DNA from: Acetivibrio sp. MSJd-27
GTDB taxonomy: Bacteria > Bacillota > Clostridia > UMGS1840 > HGM11507
Direction: 5' to 3'
Assembly (NCBI RefSeq): GCF_018918095.1
Contig: NZ_JAHLPV010000016.1
Location: 1 to 54,064 of the forward strand
Length of the DNA: 54,064 nt
Position 1 is the first letter of the stretch. Every line of letters starts with the position of its first letter. Made by a program: the position numbers and the translations under genes. A model generated the notes under the pieces. That model had not been told where the DNA came from. It saw only the letters and a program-made list of their open reading frames with translations, and searched no databases. Below are positions 7,968 to 16,842 of this stretch, piece by piece.

Positions 7968-9293
7968 ATGGCTTTTGATAACTTAAAAGACCGCCTGAGT
8001 GATATTTTTGGAAATTTAAAGAAAAAAGGAAAGTTGTCCGAATCCGATGTGAAAGCTGCAATGCGTGAGATCCGTCTTGCTCTTCTGGAGGCGGATGTGA
8101 ACTATAAGGTAGCAAAAGAATTTGTTTCAAAGGTGTCCGAAAAGGCAATCGGGGAAAAGGTAATGGAAAGTCTTACCCCGGGGCAGCAAGTCATCAAGAT
8201 TGTGAACGAAGAGCTCTGTGAGCTGATGGGCGGGACCAATGAAAAAATTAGATTTTCCGACGCTCCTCCGACTGTTATCATGTTGGTTGGATTGCAGGGA
8301 GCGGGAAAGACAACGACCTGTGCGAAACTTGCCGGAATTTTGAAGAAACAGGGCAAACGTCCTCTTTTGGCAGCGTGCGATGTATATCGACCGGCTGCTG
8401 TTGATCAGCTTATCACGGTTGGGTCTTCCTTTGATGTACCGGTGTTTTATGATAAAGATTCCAAAGATCCGGTTGCAATTTCAAAAAGAGCGTTGGAAAC
8501 TGCGAAAAAAGAATTGAATGATGTCTTGATTGTCGATACGGCTGGTCGGCTTCATATTGACGAAACGTTGATGGAGGAGCTTTCCAATATCAAGAATGCA
8601 TTAAATCCTTCCGAAATTCTTCTTGTTATCGATGCTATGACAGGTCAGGATGCTTTAAACTCTGCCACGGCCTTTAATGAGCAGCTGGATTTATCCGGCA
8701 TTATCGTCACGAAGCTAGACGGCGATGCCCGTGGGGGAAGTGTACTTTCTGTCCGTGCGGTTACCCACAAGCCGATTAAATATGTCGGCATGGGAGAGAA
8801 ACTGAATGAGTTGGAGCCGTTTCATCCTGATAGAATGGCATCGAGAATATTGGGAATGGGCGATGTGCTTACCCTAATAGAAAAAGCTGAACAGGCTTTT
8901 GACGAGAAGAAAGCCAAGGAACTGGAAAAGAAAATGAAGGATCAGAGCTTTACCTTTGAAGATTTCCTTGACCAGTTGGATCAGCTGAAAAATATGGGAC
9001 CCTTGGATAATATGCTTTCTATGATTCCGGGAGTGAACAAGAAGGCTTTAAAAGGAATTGACTTGGATGAAAAACAATTTGATCGGACCAAAGCGATCAT
9101 TCTTTCTATGACAGTGAAGGAGCGCCAAAATCCTCAGATTATCAACTATTCCAGAAAACAGAGAATTGCGAATGGAAGCGGTACTACGCTGCAGGAAGTC
9201 AACGGACTTTTAAAACAGTTTGAGCAGATGAAAAAAATGATGAAGCAATTTTCAAAAAAGAAAATGCCAAGAGGCATGAAGGGATTTTTTTAA
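7968..9293 (+). CDS. ffh: Signal recognition particle protein Ffh
   Basis: 441 residues, usual length. N-domain 1-95. The G-domain has G1 GLQGAGKTT (108-116), DTAGR near 187 and [10 protein letters not shown] near 245. The M-domain has the Met-rich, RNA- and signal-peptide-binding C-terminus ending [11 protein letters not shown]. It binds 4.5S RNA and delivers nascent membrane and secretory proteins to FtsY. ATG directly follows the ylxM stop, with GGAG inside the ylxM end. Confidence 0.98.
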   Translation: MAFDNLKDRLSDIFGNLKKKGKLSESDVKAAMREIRLALLEADVNYKVAKEFVSKVSEKAIGEKVMESLTPGQQVIKIVNEELCELMGGTNEKIRFSDAPPTVIMLVGLQGAGKTTTCAKLAGILKKQGKRPLLAACDVYRPAAVDQLITVGSSFDVPVFYDKDSKDPVAISKRALETAKKELNDVLIVDTAGRLHIDETLMEELSNIKNALNPSEILLVIDAMTGQDALNSATAFNEQLDLSGIIVTKLDGDARGGSVLSVRAVTHKPIKYVGMGEKLNELEPFHPDRMASRILGMGDVLTLIEKAEQAFDEKKAKELEKKMKDQSFTFEDFLDQLDQLKNMGPLDNMLSMIPGVNKKALKGIDLDEKQFDRTKAIILSMTVKERQNPQIINYSRKQRIANGSGTTLQEVNGLLKQFEQMKKMMKQFSKKKMPRGMKGFF

Positions 9294-9349
9294 TCGTTTA
9301 TCTTGATATTTTATATAAAGTATCACAGCTTATGGAGGTGAAAAATACA

Positions 9350-9592
9350 ATGGCAGTTAAAATCAGATTGAAAAGAATGGGTGCGAAAAAAGCTCCTTTC
9401 TACAGAGTGGTTGTTGCTGATTCCAGATTTCCCAGAGATGGAAGATTTATCGAGGAAATCGGTATCTACAATCCGATGAAAGATCCGTCTGAATTCAGTG
9501 TTGATTCTGAAAAAGTTCAGAAATGGATCAAAAACGGCGCTCAGCCCACAGATACTGTAAGAAATCTTCTGAAAAAGAATGGTATTCTCTAA
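9350..9592 (+). CDS. rpsP: 30S ribosomal protein S16
   Basis: 80 residues beginning [19 protein letters not shown], the S16 signature. The start is ATG 9350, ten bases after GGAGG; an in-frame ATG at 9332 overlaps that ribosome site and is not used here. Part of the ffh-rpsP-khpA unit. Confidence 0.97.
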   Translation: MAVKIRLKRMGAKKAPFYRVVVADSRFPRDGRFIEEIGIYNPMKDPSEFSVDSEKVQKWIKNGAQPTDTVRNLLKKNGIL

Positions 9593-9613
9593 TACCAGAA
9601 GGAGGTTTTTCAG

Positions 9614-9844
9614 GTGAAAGATCTATTAATCTTCCTTGCAAAATCACTGGTGGACACTCCAGATGAAGTACAGGTAGTTGAGAAAGAAACAGACAATGGT
9701 ATTCTTTTTGAACTGCATGTGGCGCCTTCTGATATGGGAAAAGTTATCGGCAAGCAAGGGAAAAATGCGCAGGCAATCAGATGTCTGATGAAAGCGGCAT
9801 CGTCAAAAGAAAACAAAAAAGTTTCTGTTGACATTGTCCAATAA
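9614..9844 (+). CDS. khpA: KH-domain RNA-binding protein KhpA
   Basis: 76 residues, one KH domain with the GxxG loop in GKVIGKQGKNAQAIR (about 42-56). Partner of KhpB/Jag in broad RNA binding, affecting cell division and elongation. GTG start at 9614 with AAGGAGG. Position between rpsP and rimM is conserved in Firmicutes. Confidence 0.94.
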   Translation: MKDLLIFLAKSLVDTPDEVQVVEKETDNGILFELHVAPSDMGKVIGKQGKNAQAIRCLMKAASSKENKKVSVDIVQ

Positions 9845-9852
9845 GCAGATTC

Positions 9853-9880
9853 AGAGTGGGCATATTTGCCCACTCTTTTG
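9853..9880 (+). terminator. Intrinsic terminator after khpA
   Basis: Ten-bp stem (AGAGTGGGCA with TGCCCACTCT), four-base loop and a four-T tail. The 227 bases from here to rimM hold no gene. An AGGAGG at about 9889 is followed by no start codon at a usable distance. Confidence 0.8.
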
Positions 9881-10107
9881 CTAGGTATTAGGAGGTTTAA
9901 TCCAAACAATCTTCCCTTTTTTGATTTTGTATTTTTTAAATTGTTGGTTTTGCAAGACATAGCTATGCTTGTGATATCAAAAAGTAAAATGTGGAGAGCT
10001 GTTTCGAAGAGAGAATTTTTTTGAAGTTTTAAAATTCAAAAACTTTTCTATGAAAGCGGTATTGTGTTTCACTTTCCAGTAGCTAGCTCAGGAAGGAGGT
10101 TTGCCGG

Positions 10108-10605
10108 ATGGAACGAAAGAAGATTACAATTGGCAGGATAGTCAATACTAGGGGACTTAAAGGAGAAGTAAAAGTTCTTCCCATGGTTGATGATTTGGAT
10201 TTGTTCGAGTCAATTGAATATGTAATGATTGACGGAAAAAAATTTGAAATGGAAGGGACAAAATATTTTAAAGGGAATGCGATTTTAAAGCTTTCTGGCA
10301 TCGATACAATAGAGGAAGCAGAGAATTATAAGACCAAAAAAATTGATATCTTTGAAGAGGATTTGCCCGCTTTGGAAGAGGGCGTGTATTATGTGAAAGA
10401 TTTGCTTGGCCTTACGGTGGAAACCGAGGAGGGGGAGAAACTTGGAAAAATTATTGATGTCTTTAAAACGGGAAGCAATGATGTCTATACTGTAAAACAG
10501 GCAGACGGCAAAGAAATTTACCTTCCCGCGATAAAAGACGTTGTGCAAAAAATTGATCTGAAAGAAAAAAAAGTGACTGTAAAATTAATTGAGGGGCTTC
10601 TATAA
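10108..10605 (+). CDS. rimM: 16S rRNA processing protein RimM
   Basis: 165 residues. The N-terminal RimM domain starts ITIGRIVNTRGLKGEVKV; a PRC-barrel-like C-domain includes YYVKDLLGLTV and IYLPAIKDVV. It assists 30S head maturation and binds S19. ATG with GGAGG. Its TAA overlaps the ATG of trmD by one base. Confidence 0.96.
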   Translation: MERKKITIGRIVNTRGLKGEVKVLPMVDDLDLFESIEYVMIDGKKFEMEGTKYFKGNAILKLSGIDTIEEAENYKTKKIDIFEEDLPALEEGVYYVKDLLGLTVETEEGEKLGKIIDVFKTGSNDVYTVKQADGKEIYLPAIKDVVQKIDLKEKKVTVKLIEGLL

Positions 10606-11333
10606 TGCGTATTGATATTTTGACGCTGTTTCCTGAAATGGTGCGTGCTGTTCTCGGCGAGTCCATCACTGGACGGGCTTTAAAGAACAGCTTATATGAA
10701 CTGAACACAGTCAATATCCGTGACTTCACGGCGGATAAGCATCGAAGGGTAGATGACTCTCCTTATGGCGGCGGCTCAGGGATGGTGATGGAAGCACAGC
10801 CGATCTATGACGCCTATGTTTCTGTGTATTCACCTGACGCAAAGGTCATTTATCTTTCACCGCAGGGCAGGCCTTTCTGTCAGCAGAAAGCGAGAACGCT
10901 TTCGGAAGAGAAGCATCTGATTCTTTTGTGCGGGCACTACGAAGGTGTAGACGAACGCGTACTGGAGGAGATAGTAGACGAAGAAATATCTTTGGGAGAT
11001 TTTGTTTTGACTGGAGGGGAAATTGCGGCTTGTGCCGTGTGTGACGCAGTTTTGCGATTGATTCCGGGCGTACTTGGAAATAATGCTTCCTCTTTTGAGG
11101 AATCTTTTGAAGATAATTTGCTGGAATATCCTCAGTATACCAGGCCGGAAGAAGTATTGGGAAGACGGGTTCCAGAAGTATTGCTCTCTGGACATCACAA
11201 AAATATCGAGCGTTTTCGGCGGGAAAAGTCACTGGAACGTACTTTTTATAAAAGACCTGATTTACTGGAAAAAGCAGATTTGACGAGAACAGATTTGGCA
11301 TTTCTGGAAACACTCAAAAAAAATACAAAATAA
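10605..11333 (+). CDS. trmD: tRNA (guanine-37-N1)-methyltransferase
   Basis: 242 residues of SPOUT family. IDILTLFPEM at the start, GGGSGMVM, and the AdoMet knot LLCGHYEGVDERV...EEISLGDFVLTGGE. It methylates G37 of tRNAs and prevents frameshifting. Coupled to rimM by the TAATG overlap. Confidence 0.97.
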   Translation: MRIDILTLFPEMVRAVLGESITGRALKNSLYELNTVNIRDFTADKHRRVDDSPYGGGSGMVMEAQPIYDAYVSVYSPDAKVIYLSPQGRPFCQQKARTLSEEKHLILLCGHYEGVDERVLEEIVDEEISLGDFVLTGGEIAACAVCDAVLRLIPGVLGNNASSFEESFEDNLLEYPQYTRPEEVLGRRVPEVLLSGHHKNIERFRREKSLERTFYKRPDLLEKADLTRTDLAFLETLKKNTK

Positions 11334-11346
11334 TATCAAAAAAAGC

Positions 11347-11375
11347 TTGATTTATGATGGCATTTGTGTTATTAT
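11347..11375 (+). promoter_or_regulatory. Promoter of rplS
   Basis: TTGATT (11347-11352), 17-base spacer, TATTAT (11370-11375). It gives rplS its own start with a leader of about 75 bases. Confidence 0.65.
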
Positions 11376-11390
11376 ATTATGGTGTAAAAA

Positions 11391-11432
11391 GGGGATTCCT
11401 CTGATAGAAGCGTTAGCTATTAATGAATTCCC
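11391..11432 (+). ncRNA. Structured rplS leader, L19-leader-like
   Basis: An outer 8-bp stem (GGGGATTC 11391-11398 with GAATTCCC 11425-11432, one G-U pair) encloses a 6-bp stem (TGATAG 11402-11407 with CTATTA 11417-11422, one G-U pair) with a nine-base loop. It starts just after the predicted transcript start and ends about ten bases before the GGGAGG of rplS. Firmicutes rplS genes often carry an autoregulatory L19 leader; I cannot confirm the match to that family by eye. Confidence 0.5.
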
Positions 11433-11456
11433 AGGCAAGAAGGGAGGAAATAGAGA

Positions 11457-11798
11457 ATGGATATCATTAAATCTATTACTGCAGACCTTATTAGAACTGA
11501 TTTGCCTGAACTGAAAATTGGTGATACAGTAAGAGTCTTCGTAAAAGTAAAAGAGGGTAATAGGGAGCGTCTTCAGGCATTTGAAGGCACTATTATCAAA
11601 AAACAGCACGGCGGTATCGCAGAGACATTTACCGTTCGCCGTGTATCTTACGGTGTAGGCGTTGAAAGAACCTTCCCGGTGAATTCACCCAATATCGGTA
11701 AAATTGAAATTGTCAGAAAAGGTAAAGTTCGCCGCGCGAAGCTGTACTATCTGAGAGACAGAGTCGGAAAAGCTGCGAAAGTCAAAGAAAAAATCTAA
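11457..11798 (+). CDS. rplS: 50S ribosomal protein L19
   Basis: 113 residues with [23 protein letters not shown] and [21 protein letters not shown], the L19 pattern. GGGAGG precedes the ATG. It lies at the 30S-50S interface of the ribosome. Confidence 0.97.
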   Translation: MDIIKSITADLIRTDLPELKIGDTVRVFVKVKEGNRERLQAFEGTIIKKQHGGIAETFTVRRVSYGVGVERTFPVNSPNIGKIEIVRKGKVRRAKLYYLRDRVGKAAKVKEKI

Positions 11799-11807
11799 TA
11801 ACGCAAG

Positions 11808-11844
11808 AAAGGGGGCTGATCGAATTGGCTCCCTTTATGTTTTT
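11808..11844 (+). terminator. Terminator or attenuator between rplS and lepB
   Basis: Nine-bp stem (AAAGGGGGC 11808-11816 with GCTCCCTTT ending 11836, one G-U), then ATGTTTTT. The lepB ribosome site follows right after, so this may set the rplS:lepB ratio. Confidence 0.6.
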
Positions 11845-11854
11845 GGAGGCTTAT

Positions 11855-12571
11855 ATGGACGAAAATAAAAAAGAAATAAATGATAAAAATTGCGAAAACA
11901 GCGAAATAGAGGAGTACAATCAATCAGAAGAAGAATCTTCCGATGAGACTGTCTCTGAGATTCAGGATGCTCCGATAAATCCGGAGACGCACCCCGACGA
12001 AAAGGATAAGAAAAAGAAACGCGGGGCTTTGAGAGAAGTGATGGACTGGGTTATTTCTATCGCAATCGCTTTGATTGCGGTTATCCTGATCAATCAGTTT
12101 TTGTTGATTCAGGTTTTAGTTGACGGCTCCAGTATGGTGCCGACCTTGCACGATGGCGACCGTTTATTTGCATATCGCATTGGGTATGAACCAAAATACG
12201 GAGATATTGTTGTGCTGGATCCGGAGCAAACAGACGGCAGTGTAAAAGGGAAGCTAATGTTCAACCGGGTATTGTATATTAAGCGCGTTATAGCGACTGA
12301 AGGGCAAACGATTGATGTAAAGGGCGGCAAAGTATATATCGATAATCAACCCATTGCGGAGGATTACATTGCACCGGGAGCTGTTACAAAAAATGGTACA
12401 ACGGAACTCCCTCTTACTGTTCCCGAAGACTGTGTTTTTGTGATGGGGGATAACCGGGAACACTCCAAGGACAGCCGCGATCAAAGCGTTGGTATTGTGA
12501 GTGAGGACAGGTTGGTAGGAAAAGCCTTTTTCCGCCTGTTTCCGTTCAATGTATTCGGACCGGTAAGCTGA
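11855..12571 (+). CDS. lepB: Signal peptidase I
   Basis: 238 residues from ATG 11855, six bases after GGAGG. In-frame starts upstream lie in the terminator and lack a site. The first ~57 residues are acidic and then basic cytoplasmic sequence, longer than usual. One membrane segment spans about 65-84. Catalytic Ser93 is in GSSMVPTL and the Lys general base about K143 in YIKRVIA; GDNREHSKDSR is the conserved box E. It cleaves Sec/SRP signal peptides on the outer face of the membrane. Confidence 0.95.
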   Translation: MDENKKEINDKNCENSEIEEYNQSEEESSDETVSEIQDAPINPETHPDEKDKKKKRGALREVMDWVISIAIALIAVILINQFLLIQVLVDGSSMVPTLHDGDRLFAYRIGYEPKYGDIVVLDPEQTDGSVKGKLMFNRVLYIKRVIATEGQTIDVKGGKVYIDNQPIAEDYIAPGAVTKNGTTELPLTVPEDCVFVMGDNREHSKDSRDQSVGIVSEDRLVGKAFFRLFPFNVFGPVS

Positions 12572-12602
12572 AAAAACGGCATGAATGCTTTTATCGAAAA
12601 AC

Positions 12603-12642
12603 AAATAGCGGGAATTTCCATCCGGAATGCCCCGCTATTTTC
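12603..12642 (+). terminator. Intrinsic terminator after lepB
   Basis: Ten-bp stem (AAATAGCGGG with CCCGCTATTT) around a loop that can itself pair, then TTTT. Confidence 0.8.
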
Positions 12643-12693
12643 ATAGTATTCAAGAAAACAAAATTTTCTTTTTTAGAAGAGAGGAAACAGAAA

Positions 12694-13548
12694 ATGAATA
12701 TTAATTGGTTTCCCGGACATATGGCCAAGACAAGGCGTTTGATTCAGGAACACTTAAAACTGGTTGATGTAGTGGTAGAAATTCGGGATGCAAGAATCCC
12801 TGCGTCATCCGGTAACCCAATGATTGAGGAGCTGCTGGGAACGAAACCGCGGGTAATTCTCTTAAATAAATATGATATGGCGGATGATGAAATCACTCAA
12901 AAATGGATTTCCTATTTTCAGTCTGTTCACACAAAGGTTCTTTTGACCGATTCCATATCCGGAAAAGGATTGGATAAAGTGGTTGGTGCTGTGAAGAGTC
13001 TGGTTCCTGAAAAAATGGAAAAGTATAAGGAAAAAGGAATGCGTTTTATTCCCAAGATGATGGTGGTTGGAGTCCCCAACGTGGGAAAATCCTCCTTTAT
13101 TAATAAACTCACTGGGAAGTCCAGTGCAAAAACGGGGGATAAACCGGGAGTAACCACTGCAAAGCAATGGATTCGGATTCAGAATGAAATTGAGCTTCTT
13201 GATACACCTGGTATCCTGTGGCCAAAATTTGAAGAGCCGGAAGTCGGACAGAAGCTGGCATTTACTAGAGCGATTAAGGATGAGATTTTAGATATTGAGG
13301 AATTGTGTTTCTTCTTTCTTAAATGCCTGATTCAGCAAGGATATCAAAAAAATATTGAGCAGCGGTATAAGATAGAAATTCCGGAAGGAATGGAACCATA
13401 TGCATTGATGGAGATGATTGGAAAAAAACGCGGTTTTGTAATCCGCGGCGGCGAGATTGATATGGTACGCACGGCAAATACTGTGATGGATGAATATCAG
13501 AGCGGAATGCTCGGAAAGATTACACTGGAGAAACCGGAGGATGTGTGA
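12694..13548 (+). CDS. rbgA: Ribosome biogenesis GTPase RbgA (YlqF)
   Basis: 284 residues. Circularly permuted GTPase: G4 NKYD (about 50) comes before G1 GVPNVGKSSF (about 128) and G3 DTPG (about 172). The N-terminal WFPGHMAKTRR is family-specific. It promotes late 50S assembly. GAGAGGA precedes the ATG. It overlaps rnhB by one base. Confidence 0.96.
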   Translation: MNINWFPGHMAKTRRLIQEHLKLVDVVVEIRDARIPASSGNPMIEELLGTKPRVILLNKYDMADDEITQKWISYFQSVHTKVLLTDSISGKGLDKVVGAVKSLVPEKMEKYKEKGMRFIPKMMVVGVPNVGKSSFINKLTGKSSAKTGDKPGVTTAKQWIRIQNEIELLDTPGILWPKFEEPEVGQKLAFTRAIKDEILDIEELCFFFLKCLIQQGYQKNIEQRYKIEIPEGMEPYALMEMIGKKRGFVIRGGEIDMVRTANTVMDEYQSGMLGKITLEKPEDV

Positions 13549-14153
13549 TGAGCCTGATTGATTTTGACAGAGAAATGATCGCTCAGGGATACCCTGTTAT
13601 AGCTGGCGCGGATGAAGCAGGCAGGGGACCGCTTGCTGGCCCCGTTTTTGCCTGTGCCGTCATTATGCGCGATGATGAGATTATCGATGAAGTCAACGAT
13701 TCCAAAAAACTGACAGAAAAAAAACGGGAAGCGTTGTATGATATCATTTTGGAGCATGCTGTTGACTATTGCGTTGCCTCTGTGGATGAAAAAACAATTG
13801 ATGAGATCAATATATTAAATGCGACAATGCTGGCATTTAAAAATGCACTCAACGGGTTAAAAAAGGTGCCTAATCTAAGCCTCATCGATGGCAATCAAGA
13901 CAGAGGAATCACAATTCCCCATCGGTGTATTATAAAAGGCGATGCTTCTTCTTATCATATCGCCGCAGCATCTATCCTTGCCAAGGTCAGCAGGGATCGT
14001 TATATCAGACAACAGGCTGAAAAATATCCCCAATACGGTTTTGAAAAACATAAGGGTTATGGAACGAAAGCTCATATTGAGGCAATTCGCCGATATGGAC
14101 TTTGTGAAATTCACCGCAAGACATTCTGCACAAAATTTGTGAACGGTGAATAG
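13548..14153 (+). CDS. rnhB: Ribonuclease HII
   Basis: 201 residues from ATG 13548, six bases after GGAGG and overlapping the rbgA stop; a GTG three bases earlier is too close to the ribosome site. DEAGRGPLAGP carries the first catalytic Asp-Glu (about 22-23); LIDGN and ASILAKVSRD supply the other acidic residues. It removes RNA from RNA-DNA hybrids and single ribonucleotides. Confidence 0.96.
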   Translation: MSLIDFDREMIAQGYPVIAGADEAGRGPLAGPVFACAVIMRDDEIIDEVNDSKKLTEKKREALYDIILEHAVDYCVASVDEKTIDEINILNATMLAFKNALNGLKKVPNLSLIDGNQDRGITIPHRCIIKGDASSYHIAAASILAKVSRDRYIRQQAEKYPQYGFEKHKGYGTKAHIEAIRRYGLCEIHRKTFCTKFVNGE

Positions 14154-14154
14154 G

Positions 14155-14529
14155 ATGAATAGAAAGCAGAAAATTGGAAAAATAGGGGAGGAAAAGGCCT
14201 GCAGCTATCTGAAGAGACATGGTTTTGAACTTCTGGAACGGAATTACCGGATCCGTGGAGGGGAAATCGATATTGTCACAAAGGATGGTGATGAACTTGT
14301 TTTTGTTGAGGTAAAGACAAGAACGGATCAACAGTTTGGAATGCCGGCCGAAGCGGTGACACGCTCAAAGCAGAGACACTTGATTGACACAGCGCGGTAC
14401 TATATTCATCAAAAACAGTTCTATCAGACAGCGGCAAGATTTGACGTAATCGAAGTGATGATTGACCAGACAGGTATCTTTCATAAAGTTACCATAAATC
14501 ATATAAAAAATGCTTTTATGCTTTCTTGA
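14155..14529 (+). CDS. yraN: YraN/UPF0102 family endonuclease-like protein
   Basis: 124 residues from ATG 14155, immediately after rnhB. Restriction-endonuclease-like core: GEEKACSYL at the start, GGEIDIV and FVEVKTR (PD-(D/E)xK-type Asp, Glu, Lys). Function in the cell is unclear; it is commonly found beside rnhB. A GTG at 14146 inside rnhB is an alternative start. Confidence 0.9.
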   Translation: MNRKQKIGKIGEEKACSYLKRHGFELLERNYRIRGGEIDIVTKDGDELVFVEVKTRTDQQFGMPAEAVTRSKQRHLIDTARYYIHQKQFYQTAARFDVIEVMIDQTGIFHKVTINHIKNAFMLS

Positions 14530-14544
14530 GAGGTGAAACCATCT

Positions 14545-15477
14545 ATGTATAATATCATTGATGCACATTGCGATACGGCTTATGAACTTTATAAAATTCT
14601 TGGAGATCTGAATGCAAACCAATTATCGTTCAGTATTGATAAGATCAAAAAATATCATTCTTATATTCAGTTTTTTGCCGTTTGGTCCGATCCGGTATAC
14701 ATAGGCGAACAATCTCTGCACATGGCGAAAAAAATCATTGAGTATCTAAAGTACCAGCTTACACTGTATCAGGTCCCGATTATTTTAAACCGTTGCGACT
14801 TGGAAAAATACCGGGATACGAAGGGATTAAAATGCTTTCTTACCGTGGAGGGCGGGGAGCCGGTCGGAGAGGATATCTGCAATTTGGATTTGCTGTATGA
14901 AATGGGGGTCAGACTTATGACACTTACCTGGAACGGCATCAATGCCATTGGATGCGGCAGTATGTCAGGCTGGGAAAAGGGGCTGACCGATTTTGGAAAG
15001 CAGGTTGTGAGACGGATGAATCAACTGGGAATGACAGTAGATGTCTCCCATTTAAATGAAGCGGGCTTCTATGATGTTATGGAGATTACACAAAAACCGG
15101 TGATGGCGAGCCACTCCAATTCCAAATTTCTTCATCCGCATAAGCGGAACCTGTCTGATGAACAATTTTTAGAATTAGTAGAAAATAATGGAGTTACAGG
15201 TATTAACATCTATCCACTGTTTTTAGGAAAAGAGGAAAATCTTTCTGTCATGGTACGGCATATTGAACATTTTCTTTCTTTAGGCGGAGAAGACCATATT
15301 GGTATCGGCACAGATTTTGACGGGATTGACCGGACGATTCCCGAAATACAGGACGCTTCTCAAATGGAGAATCTGATAAACCGGCTTTTACAGTTGAATT
15401 ATAGTGAAACTGTCATAAAAAAGATATCCTTTGAGAATGTATATCGGGTAATATATGAAAATTTGAATAATGAATGA
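14545..15477 (+). CDS. Membrane dipeptidase family (M19) metallopeptidase
   Basis: 310 residues from ATG 14545, nine bases after GAGAGGTG. Zinc-binding motif DAHCDT at 7-12, metal-bridging region TVEGGEPVG near 110, DVSHLNEAGF, ASHSNSK, and GIGTDFDGI near 255. It hydrolyses dipeptides, including D-configured ones. No signal peptide or membrane anchor is seen, so it is probably cytoplasmic despite the family name. Confidence 0.9.
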   Translation: MYNIIDAHCDTAYELYKILGDLNANQLSFSIDKIKKYHSYIQFFAVWSDPVYIGEQSLHMAKKIIEYLKYQLTLYQVPIILNRCDLEKYRDTKGLKCFLTVEGGEPVGEDICNLDLLYEMGVRLMTLTWNGINAIGCGSMSGWEKGLTDFGKQVVRRMNQLGMTVDVSHLNEAGFYDVMEITQKPVMASHSNSKFLHPHKRNLSDEQFLELVENNGVTGINIYPLFLGKEENLSVMVRHIEHFLSLGGEDHIGIGTDFDGIDRTIPEIQDASQMENLINRLLQLNYSETVIKKISFENVYRVIYENLNNE

Positions 15478-15497
15478 ATGAAAATTGCAAAAAAGTA

Positions 15498-15526
15498 TTG
15501 AAAAGTCTGTTAAAAAGGTGTAGAAT
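15498..15526 (+). promoter_or_regulatory. Promoter of the aminotransferase gene
   Basis: TTGAAA (15498-15503), 17-base spacer, TAGAAT (15521-15526). Confidence 0.7.
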
Positions 15527-15577
15527 ATCTTTAAAATGCAATTTGATAGAATAAAATTTTCATTGGGGGATTTTGAA

Positions 15578-16777
15578 ATGAACTTACACATTAGTCAGAA
15601 AGCAAGTTCCATATCGCCTTCCGCAACATTGACAATTGATGCGAAATTTAAAAGTATGAAAGCGGAAGGAATTGATGTTGTCGGATTCGGAGCAGGGGAA
15701 CCTGATTTTGATACGCCGCAGCATATCAAAGATGCAGCGATTAAAGCCATCAATGATGGTTTTACAAAGTACACGCCGGCTTCCGGAATGCTGGAACTGA
15801 AAAAGGCAATATGTGAAAAATTTAAACGGGATAATGCCCTTGACTATACACCTGCCAATATTGTCGTATCCAACGGAGCAAAGCACTCTTTGGTAAATGC
15901 TTTCAGTGCAATCTGTGATCCGGGTGACGAGGTAATTATTCCTGCGCCATACTGGGTCAGTTATCCGGAGATGGTCAAGCTGGCAGACGCAGTACCTGTC
16001 ATCATTGAGACAAGAGAAGAGGATCACTTTAAATTTACCGTGGAGGAACTTCATGAGGTTGTCACAGAAAAGACCAGAGCGATTGTTTTAAACAGCCCCA
16101 GCAACCCTACTGGTATGGTGTATACAAAGGAAGAACTAAGAAAAATTGCAGATTATGCAGTGGAAAAAAATTTATATATCGTTTCGGATGAAATCTATGA
16201 ATCTCTTATTTACGATGGGGAAGAGTCAGTCAGCATCGCTTCTTTCAATGATCGGATCAAGGATTTGACCATCGTCGTTAACGGCGTTTCAAAAACCTAT
16301 GCGATGACCGGATGGCGGATTGGCTATACTGCTTCCAACGAGGCAATTGCAAAAGTGATGTCAAATGTGCAGAGCCATGCGACATCCAATCCCAATTCCA
16401 TCGCACAGGTTGCCGCTATTGAAGCTTTAAGAGGTCCTATGGATACTGTTTGGGAGATGAAAAAAGCTTTTAAAGAACGCCGCGATCATATGGTAAAACG
16501 GGTTAACGAAATAGAAGGTGTTTCCTGTAAGATGCCTCAGGGTGCTTTTTATATCATGATGAATATTGAAAAACTGCTGAACAAAGAATACTATGGTGTC
16601 TTTGTAAAGGACAGCGATGCGTTCTGTACATTGCTTCTGGAAAAAGGAAAACTGGCGCTTGTCCCGGGAAGCGGTTTCGGCGCACCGAACTTCGTCAGAT
16701 GGTCCTACGCAACCAGCATGGAAAACATTGATGAAGGTTTGAATCGGCTTGAAAAGTTTATTACAAACCAATTATAA
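15578..16777 (+). CDS. Class I pyridoxal-phosphate aminotransferase, aspartate type
   Basis: 399 residues from ATG 15578 (GGGG eight bases upstream). Fold type I features: FGAGEPDFDTP, NGAKHSL, SPSNPTGMVY, SDEIYE, and the PLP lysine in NGVSKTYAMTGWRIGY (about residue 235). This matches the AspC/AspB Iγ subgroup, which moves amino groups between aspartate and 2-oxoglutarate. Substrate is inferred from family. Confidence 0.9.
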   Translation: MNLHISQKASSISPSATLTIDAKFKSMKAEGIDVVGFGAGEPDFDTPQHIKDAAIKAINDGFTKYTPASGMLELKKAICEKFKRDNALDYTPANIVVSNGAKHSLVNAFSAICDPGDEVIIPAPYWVSYPEMVKLADAVPVIIETREEDHFKFTVEELHEVVTEKTRAIVLNSPSNPTGMVYTKEELRKIADYAVEKNLYIVSDEIYESLIYDGEESVSIASFNDRIKDLTIVVNGVSKTYAMTGWRIGYTASNEAIAKVMSNVQSHATSNPNSIAQVAAIEALRGPMDTVWEMKKAFKERRDHMVKRVNEIEGVSCKMPQGAFYIMMNIEKLLNKEYYGVFVKDSDAFCTLLLEKGKLALVPGSGFGAPNFVRWSYATSMENIDEGLNRLEKFITNQL

Positions 16778-16790
16778 ATAGCAGCAGACA

Positions 16791-16821
16791 AGCTCACTTA
16801 TTCAAGTGAGCTGTTTGTATT
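16791..16821 (+). terminator. Stem-loop between the aminotransferase and purB
   Basis: Nine-bp perfect stem (AGCTCACTT with AAGTGAGCT), four-base loop, followed by GTTTGTATTG; the T-tract is interrupted, so termination may be partial. Confidence 0.55.
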
Positions 16822-16842
16822 GTGAAAGGAGAACAGAAGAAA

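Noticed and set aside
9885-9960. Orphan AGGAGG ribosome site after khpA
   Set aside because: No start codon at a usable distance and no open frame that looks like protein.
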